DNA of 5,447 nucleotides from an uncultured Clostridia bacterium (GTDB lineage Bacteria > Bacillota > Clostridia > Oscillospirales > CAG-382). Made by a program: the position numbers and the translations under genes. Of the stretch, positions 5,343-5,447 are shown one piece after another. The stretch spans positions 1 through 5,447 of the forward strand of contig CAJOMW010000085.1 of NCBI GenBank assembly GCA_905235695.1. Reading direction: 5' to 3'. The notes beneath the pieces are model-generated. The model was not told the DNA's origin. It did not search any database and was given only the letters and a program-made list of their open reading frames with translations. The number at the start of each line of letters is the position of its first letter. Position 1 is the stretch's first letter.

Positions 5343-5447
5343 ATGTCTGTCAGAGGACCAAAATTAAAAATTTTTGCGCTTATCCTTGCAATTATCGCCA
5401 TTGTTCTCGGGGCGTATTTCACATTTTTTCAGTCGCGCGGCTTTGTT
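5343..5447 (+). CDS. Membrane-anchored protein, N-terminal fragment
   Basis: Only the first 35 codons are inside the window. The ATG at 5343 follows a strong AGGAGG (5333-5338) with a 4-base gap. The visible protein has a short basic N-terminus (MSVRGPKLK), then a hydrophobic stretch at about residues 10-28, then FFQSRGFV at the cut. No lipobox or clear signal-peptidase site is seen, so an N-terminal membrane anchor with an extracytoplasmic remainder is likely. Short single-anchor proteins of Firmicutes such as the DUF3592 group begin like this, but too little is visible to assign a family. It has its own promoter and long leader. Confidence 0.8.
   Translation, partial: MSVRGPKLKIFALILAIIAIVLGAYFTFFQSRGFV

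Noticed and set aside
5216..5422. Minus-strand open frame of 68 codons over the last leader and gene start
   Set aside because: It is antisense to a gene with a strong promoter and ribosome site, and it has no promoter or ribosome site of its own.
1..5447. CRISPR array, tRNA, rRNA, insertion sequence or phage genes
   Set aside because: No regularly spaced direct repeats, cloverleaf-like sequence, rRNA-like segments, transposase motifs or terminal inverted repeats were seen on either strand.

Overview
The window looks like a chromosomal segment of a Gram-positive anaerobe of the class Clostridia. This is an inference from strong AGGAGG-type ribosome binding sites, near-consensus sigma-A promoters with 17-base spacers, heavy use of ATA, AGA and AGG codons, a lipobox lipoprotein, and AT-rich spacers between coding DNA of more balanced composition. 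No species can be named from the sequence alone.

Layout. Bases 1-226, read on the minus strand, hold a complete-looking small RNA unit: a TTGACT-17-TAGAAT promoter, a predicted +1 at G191 that is also the first base of an 11-bp helix closing a branched structure, and an intrinsic terminator running into the left edge. No protein is encoded there. Bases 227-592 are non-coding. They carry a strong 12-bp terminator hairpin, a small terminator-like hairpin just before the next ribosome binding site, and a possible FapR-like half-operator. Bases 593-3492 are a tight two-gene operon on the plus strand: a FabF-type beta-ketoacyl-ACP synthase with an intact Cys-His-Lys-His active site, then (11-base gap) an acyl-CoA/acyl-ACP ligase of the AMP-binding superfamily. 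Bases 3525-4995 form a separate transcription unit with its own promoter, a structured leader, a large acidic lipoprotein of unrecognised family and a clean intrinsic terminator. Bases 5157-5447 begin a further unit: promoter, a leader of about 150 bases, and the first 35 codons of a membrane-anchored protein cut by the window end.

How they fit. The ligase could activate a carboxylic acid and the synthase could condense an acyl unit with malonyl-ACP, so the pair resembles a minimal acyl-chain activation and extension module. No acyl carrier protein, ketoreductase, dehydratase or thioesterase is visible, so partners must lie elsewhere. The lipoprotein and the truncated membrane protein are probably cell-envelope proteins with no evident link to the lipid pair.

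The item most likely to be new is the minus-strand RNA at 1-191. It can adopt two mutually exclusive folds (a long rod or a branched form) and its tail can form either a terminator or a competing helix. It may be a 6S-like regulator of RNA polymerase, a riboswitch for a gene beyond the left edge, or an undescribed structured RNA. The leaders of the lipoprotein and the last gene share a short motif (AAAAGGGAG followed by WTTG, then GGCTC) that also deserves a comparative look.
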